The notes under the pieces: generated by a model
Database searches by the model: none
The model's input: the letters and a program-made list of their open reading frames with translations, nothing else
What the model was told of the DNA's origin: nothing
Made by a program: the position numbers and the translations under genes
DNA from: Vermamoeba vermiformis
Taxonomy: Eukaryota; Tubulinea; Echinamoebida
DNA length: 64,000 bases
Direction of reading: 5' to 3'
NCBI GenBank assembly: GCA_045837725.1
Contig: JBEWZL010000136.1
Location: forward strand, 62,001 to 126,000
Shown: piece after piece, positions 58,780-64,000 of the stretch
Position numbering within the stretch: position 1 is the stretch's first letter
How the letters are laid out: every line of letters starts with the position of its first letter

Positions 58780-58973
58780 CGAGCTAAGATTGTCAGTCCC
58801 AAATAAATTTACAATCTTTTGTGGACACGTAGTCAACCTGTTCAATTTTTGTTGAATTTTAATACCATTGTTAAACGCGAATAAATTGCAACCAATTTAC
58901 CGCTCGCGATTGAGACGTGCAGTTGCTGAATGTGGATCACACTGTGTTTGCACCTGCGTCATTTATTGACATT

Positions 58974-60968
58974 TTAGAAGAGCAGGGCTGAAGCAAGAGC
59001 CATTACAACCATCCATGACACTATAACTGAGACACTGGACGAGACAGGATCAGATACGGGTGGCGTTTGTTGTTGAACGGAAGGCGTGGGACCAGCGATC
59101 TGAACTTTCGCAGCGAATTGGGAGCCTTGATTGGCCGTCGAGCCTTGAAGCACCATTCTCTTTTTGAAAGGTGTTGGCACGTTGTACTGCTCCACGGGTG
59201 CTTCCGTTGGAATGCTCGGGTCGGTGGGAGGACCAATAAGATTTGACCCATTATTGGCAACGGAATATTCAACGTAGACCACTGCAACAAAGTTGTACAC
59301 GCCGTTTTGACCCGGGTTCAACTTGAACAGCGTGTTTTGATTCTCATAAGTCGTGCTGACAGCGACGTCAACACTGAACCACGCTTGCGAATTGCCTCGT
59401 GAGCCCAGCGTGAAGTTGTTCGCCACCGCAATGCCAGTAGGTTGTTGATAGTAGTACAAGTAATTCCAGCCAACGTTAGGTCCGTCGTAGGTCACGTAAT
59501 CGAACGTCACTTTTGACAAGTTGACACGTGACGAGTACGCGTTGATCAAGAAGTACGCAGTCCTATGTATTCATTAGTAAGTACTTGGCGCAAATATTTT
59601 GAGGCGAAGAAGGCAAGACTTACTGTCCAGGATAGAACGCGAGGGCAGGCTGGGTGAAATTAGCATCACTGTACATTTGAATGTAGCCGTTCAGATCGAT
59701 GTTGACGGCGACTTCAGGGCACACTCTTTGCGCGACAATGCGTGACTCGATGAACGCTTGAGTGTGGTTCTTGGCTTCTTCAGGACAGCCCAAATCACTT
59801 CGACATCCAACGGACAGCAACATGCGATAAGTGCCCGAGAAGTAGCAGTTTGTGGTGTTGAAATGGACCTCGACACGTTGAATGCAAGGACCGCCCTCAG
59901 TGCAGTTGACGTTCAGTAGCTCGACCCATGCATTGACACCATAAGGCAAGCCAACGAGCTCTACGGCCTCAATTTGCAAGGGATATTGCACGACAGACAT
60001 GTATTGAAGGTTTCCTGAACGAGTTTCAGCGCTCACTTCTTGACCGACGAATGCTGCATCGATGGCAAACGATGGAGGGCCGCTAAGTTGAATGAAGTTT
60101 GGACCTAATGAAAACAGCGTCAATTAGTTGATCACGTGACTTACTTCATCGCGTGTGCTTACCCAAAGTTGCTTGCTCATCCGGATCCACATCGGGAAAG
60201 GCGTGTTAATCACTCGTTCAGTGGTGATACCTCCAACAGTGATCAAGTCAATTTGCTTCACGTTGACAGTGCCCGTGTAGATGTCCTCGTACGGTGATGA
60301 AGAGGTCCTTGTGAAGCCGCACTCGAGGTACGGGAAAGTCATCTCAAAGCGGTCAACGCAGCCGTCATTGACGGTCTTAAAGTACTCTGGGCGCGAGAGG
60401 GAGTTGCACTGCGAGTTTGGTAGCTCGATCAGAGTGCGGCGATTGACGACAAGGTTCGAGTAAAACGTCCAAGACAACTGTTCGCCGTAGAGATCTGCGT
60501 AGCCCCACCAAGGCACCCAGTCGTTGCTGACAGAGTCCGTTTGGTTAAGCCAAGTACAGTAATACGGAGCACGATCAGTGCAAAACTGACTCGAGTTATC
60601 ATTGGCATTGAAGTAACTGGAGAATTCAAAAAGTTAACCCACATCCGGCAATAATATATGGAGTATTGAACTTACCCTGAGTAACAATTGCACATGCCAT
60701 TACTTTCAACATATCCATTGACGCACGTTGGTTCATCCGAGGTCGGGGTCGGATCAGGAATGTAGAAAGCTATAGGTTCTGCAACGTACGGAGTTGCATA
60801 AGGTTGTTGGACAGTATCGTACGGAGCTGCATCCGGTTGTTGGGCAGTATCGTACGGAGCTGCATCCGGTTGTTGGGCTGTATCGTACGGTGCTGCATCC
60901 GGTTGGGCAGTAACAGCAATAACGCTAATTATGATGCACACGAGCAGTGCCAATATTTTGTGCTGCAT
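58974..60968 (-). CDS. Secreted surface protein, paralogue of the convergent gene, probable GPI anchor
   Basis: ATG 60968 (MQHKILALLVCIIISVIAVT) is a signal peptide. It is followed by a tandem PDAAPYDTAQQ repeat, a partial EGF-like Cys motif (CVNGYVESNGMCNCYSG) and the same second-half domain as its neighbour: DRFEMTFPYLECGFTR, TGTVNVKQIDLITVGG, YPLQIEAVELVGLPYG, NIDLNGYIQMYSD, FYPGQ, AYFLINAYSSRVNLSKVTF. The end is a hydrophobic tail (VIVSWMVVMALASALLF), so a GPI anchor is likely. It lacks the DUF4397-like first half of the other gene. Intron positions in the shared part agree (for example after FYPGQ). The two genes face each other with about 195 bases between the stops, an inverted duplication. 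Confidence 0.78.
60785..60906 (-). repeat. 33-bp tandem repeat encoding PDAAPYDTAQQ
   Basis: Three near-exact 33-base units and a degenerate fourth (YATPYVAEP) lie just after the signal peptide of the surface-protein gene. They encode PDAAPYDTAQQ, a Pro/Ala-rich spacer. Copy number could vary between strains. Confidence 0.8.
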
Positions 60969-61441
60969 TGTGTAGCTTCGGTTGAAATTATACTGAATTA
61001 ATTGCCATTGGCTGAAAGTGATTTATAGGCAGGACGAGAAGAATTGGTGACAGGTGTCACTGACCAATATTTCGACCAATCACATGAATATAAACTTGTG
61101 AATATTCGCGTGCTTGTTGTCGGCCATCTCCCAAAGATTCAATCGATTTCATTTTCGGAGCTGATCCGATTCGTTCAGTCGTTTGTGGGTATACTTGTAC
61201 GAATATATTCCATTGCAATTTTGAAGCTACTTGCTACTTCACAAACTGAATCAGAAATTGCGAATTGGGAGGCACGTGCCAACCAAATCCAACCTTCGGA
61301 TCAGATCTGAAGATAAACCAGTCAGTTGATAAGTACGTTTTGATATATCTATAACTTCATGAACCTACGGATATTGTTTTTCGAGCAAACGGGTCCGTTG
61401 AATTCACTGAATTCGGTGCTTAATCAAGCCATTGAGTGGAT
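60969..61441. other. Intergenic region
   Basis: About 470 bases. A TGACAGGTGTCA palindrome lies near 61049. An open frame at 61044-61310 shows no domain, and I do not call it a gene. Confidence 0.45.
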
Positions 61442-63808
61442 CTACTTGCTGGAGTACTTATCCAAGCACAGTTTGAGAGTATCAATAGAACACGGTTTCA
61501 TCAAGAAGTCATCCATTCCTGCTTTCAGTGCCATTGTTCTCTTCTCTTCCACTGCATGTGCTGTCAGTGCAATGATTGGTGTTGTCACGCCCATTTCACG
61601 AAGTTCTGCAACTGTCTCTATGCCGTCTACAATATTGTGTTAACAATCATTAATGTCAAGCTGTCTAGCATACCTTTGACAGGCATCTCCAAGTCTAGCA
61701 AGATGATGTCATACTTGGGTCGAGATGTCAACTTCATCTTCTGAACGGCAATCTGACCATTCGATGCCACGTCAACTTGACAGCCCAATTTCATTAATTG
61801 ACCCCTAATATGATCGTTAATAATAATTTAGCAGCGTTATTAATTTGAAATGGGGCTTACTTGATGACCAGCTGGTTGACCTCATTATCTTCGACAAGAA
61901 ATACACGCAGCGATTGCATTGAGCCAGATATACTTTCTTGCACGTGTTTGTCCTCTTCAAAAGAATCTTTTAATGTGCCGTTGCAATCGCTATTTTTCAA
62001 TGGCAGCCAAAAAGTGAATTTGCTTCCTTGATCCGACCCGGCACTTTTGAACCGAGTTAGTACGATCACGAAATAATAGGGAATGGTGATATATATACCT
62101 TTTAATACTGATAGCGCCTTCCATAAGTTTGACAATCAAGACGCAAATGTTCAAACCAAGTCCCGTGCCCCCGACCAAAATATCTTTTTTCTTGTTTGAC
62201 GCTTGTTCGAAGGCTGAAAATATCGTTTTGAAATCTTTCGCGTTAACTCCAACACCAGTGTCTTTCACTGAAAACTGAAGATATTTCTCGTCCCCTGATG
62301 ACTTGGCCCAATTGATCATCATCGTGTTGGACTTTGCACCGGCAGTTTTGATCTTGTGTTGGTTCGATAATTTCACGGTGAGCGTGATATTTCCTTGCGA
62401 TGTAAATTTCACGGCATTTGAAAGTAAATTGACGAGTATTTGTTTCACTTTTGTTTTGTCGCCGAAGAACATATCGGGAAGATAGCCTTTCAGTCTCGAC
62501 TCGAATTTGATCAGTTTCTTTTGGTTCAATAGCGGTGATATCACTTCTGATGCTTCATTCACTAATGCCTCAATTTTTATGCAGCTTTCTTCGAGCTTCA
62601 TTTTGCCGGCCTCAATCTAAAGTCCAATCGTTAGGATAGAGATTATACGTAGAGTTTATATGAGGTACCTTTGAAAAGTCGAGAATGTCATTGATAAGCT
62701 GCAATAGATTCGTGGAGCATGTCTTGGCAATGTTGATGAGTTTGACGTATTCATCAGTCAGTGGTGCGAACTTGAGAATGTCGATTGCTCCAATGATGCC
62801 CGATAACGGCGTTCTATAAATAGAAAAGATTCAGCGAACCAAATATAGAATTGATAAAACTAATGTCCGTTCGTAATTATGCAATGCCAAGTGTGAATCT
62901 ATCCAAATTAGCTAATTTAGGGAATATTGTTCTATTAGGGTGGTTTAGCATCCGCGGCAAATCTAAAATTAGTATTATAAAATAGTACCTTAATTCATGG
63001 CTCATGCGCGCTAAGAAATCAGTCTTGTGCTTGTCCGCTTGTTCAAACCTTGCGAAGATCTCGTGTAATTTTCTGATGGCTATCAACATCAATAAGCCCT
63101 CCGTTATTGTGCGGGATAAATATGGTACGCTATAGTTTCGAGGAATAATTAAATATGGAAGGTAAATCCTTTCACGTACAGTAACACCGACAGATCCCGT
63201 CCACTTGTTTCATAAATTCGTTGCTGATAATTCGTTAAATAGCCGACTATTAAGTTGCCTATAGTACTAAGCAAAACACCTTCGGATCCTATTAGACAAA
63301 CGGTTAGATCTGTTTTTAGGACGCGAAATCTTACCCATCGTAACTCCATTTAGCATTACATAGGTTCCGCTATGCATCACCATCATGTCAAACGATACTT
63401 CTTTTTTAGTGCCCATATAAATTAAGAAGTACATTGTTAATAGGGACGTGTAACCAGCTTTTCGTTCCGAATCCGTTCGGCAAAATATGTATGTACAAAT
63501 AATCCGGATAATTGGAGCTGTAAATGCCAACATTCGAAACCGAGTTGGGACATTGTAAATTAGCCCTAAAAAATAATTTAGAAATAATAAAATTAATTTT
63601 TGGTCATTTTACCTGCTGAGGAGACTATTGAGAGCATGAATGAAACCAAAAATATTCTAAAATAAGCTCTAATAATTAAATCTGCCTTTGCTTTGCTCGA
63701 TCCATCGGTTCTTCTAGGGCGCCAAAATTTGGTCGTGATCCACGAGATTATTCGCTCTTCTATTCGCCAATAAATCTCGCTAGGATGAAAAACATCTTCA
63801 CGGGTCAT
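61442..63808 (-). CDS. Membrane hybrid histidine kinase F
   Basis: ATG 63808 (MTREDVFHPSEIYWRIEERI) with signature FWRPRRTDGSSKAKADLIIR and about five membrane helices (FRIFLVSFMLSIVSSAG, FTAPIIRIICTYIFC, LLTMYFLIYMG), TDSERKAG loop. H box RMSHELR with an intron after it, TPLSGIIG, DILDFSK, N box NLLSNAVKFT, G1 DTGVGVN, G2 GGTGLGLNI, receiver FLVEDNEVNQLVIK, VILLDLEMPV (reading DIILLDLEMPVKG), LTAHAVEEKR, MALKAGMDDFLMKPCS, ending KYSSK at 61442. The sensor part has drifted most from B-E (RTDGSSKAK instead of KRVGGSSIAK), but the catalytic motifs are intact. Apparently functional. Confidence 0.86.
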
Positions 63809-63862
63809 GGTTACGTCATATCAAATTTTATTAAATCAATGTTACTTCGCATTTTGTTTTGT

Positions 63863-64000
63863 TCAACGTTCGTGAACAATATCCATTTTTGGAACCAACG
63901 AAAATTGTTCCGCTTCTCGTTTTGCGTCGTAAATCTTTTTGAGACGAGCTGATAAGTAAGTTGGCCTTGGTTTTGCTAAACCGCCAACTTTTTCGCCAAA
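63863..64000 (-). CDS. 3' end of an unknown gene (cut by the window edge)
   Basis: The minus strand enters the window in frame as FGEKVGGLAKPRPTYLSARL, then KKIYDAKREAEQFSLVPKMD and IVHER before TGA at 63863-63865. No intron or stop interrupts these 45 codons and the residues are protein-like and basic. The KVGG-LAK run resembles the RVGG-SSIAK signature of the nearby kinases only by chance length; this is a C-terminus, not an N-terminus, so I do not join it to them. Product unknown. Confidence 0.4.
   Translation of the reverse strand, partial: FGEKVGGLAKPRPTYLSARLKKIYDAKREAEQFSLVPKMDIVHER

Noticed and set aside
61044-61310. Open frame of 88 codons between the surface protein and kinase F
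   Set aside because: No recognised domain, no splice context, and it overlaps a promoter region of the surface-protein gene.
26445-63808. Bacterial origin or contamination as the source of the histidine kinases
   Set aside because: All contain spliceosomal introns at shared positions and sit between ordinary eukaryotic genes.
1-64000. tRNA, rRNA genes, CRISPR arrays
   Set aside because: No cloverleaf-like gene, rRNA core sequence or regularly spaced repeat array was seen by eye; a covariance-model scan was not possible here.
63863-64000. Sixth membrane histidine kinase at the right edge
   Set aside because: The KVGG-LAK segment resembles the kinase signature, but it is followed by a stop after about 40 residues and so is a C-terminus.

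Overview
The window is nuclear DNA of a compact, intron-rich eukaryote. Almost every gene is cut by GT-AG introns, mostly 45-150 bases, and two introns look like GC-AG. Intergenic gaps are usually a few hundred bases, AT-rich AATAAA-type ends follow stop codons, and no operons or ribosome-binding sites are seen. Hybrid histidine kinases occur together with Ig-ectodomain receptor kinases of the TKL type, F-box and ankyrin proteins, a PHF10/SAYP-like chromatin protein, an endosulfine and an NR2C2AP homologue. This points to a free-living protist, most likely amoebozoan or a related amoeboid lineage. That placement is inference from gene content, not from a marker gene.

Layout. 1-7 kb: a secreted beta-helix protein (5' cut by the window edge), an F-box protein, and a cytosolic PAS-histidine kinase-receiver hybrid. 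7.5-16.9 kb: an endosulfine, a double-PHD-finger PBAF-type subunit, three tandem small glycine-rich membrane proteins, a cytochrome P450 and a retinol-dehydrogenase-like SDR. 16.9-20 kb: poorly resolved, with one probable unknown gene and one orphan exon. 20-26 kb: a second P450 whose 3' half matches the first, an NR2C2AP-like protein, an M43-type secreted metalloprotease and a TPR protein. 26.4-31.9 kb: two membrane hybrid histidine kinases. 32-39.7 kb: a class V aminotransferase, an ankyrin protein carrying an intronic MITE-like element, and an F-box/LRR protein. 39.7-49.8 kb: two tandem receptor kinases with roughly ten Ig-like domains each. 50-54.8 kb: two more membrane histidine kinases. 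55.4-61 kb: a tail-to-tail pair of secreted, probably GPI-anchored surface proteins. 61.4-63.8 kb: a fifth membrane histidine kinase. 63.86 kb to the end: the 3' end of an unknown gene.

The main theme is cell-surface sensing. Five paralogous membrane histidine kinases, all on the minus strand, are interleaved with two Ig-ectodomain receptor kinases and two GPI-type surface proteins. Their receiver tails are nearly identical in DNA, and the two P450 genes share an almost identical 3' half including an intron start, so recent duplication and gene conversion are visible in the window. Exon borders were read by eye from splice consensus, reading-frame phase and paralogue comparison; where they could not be settled this is stated.
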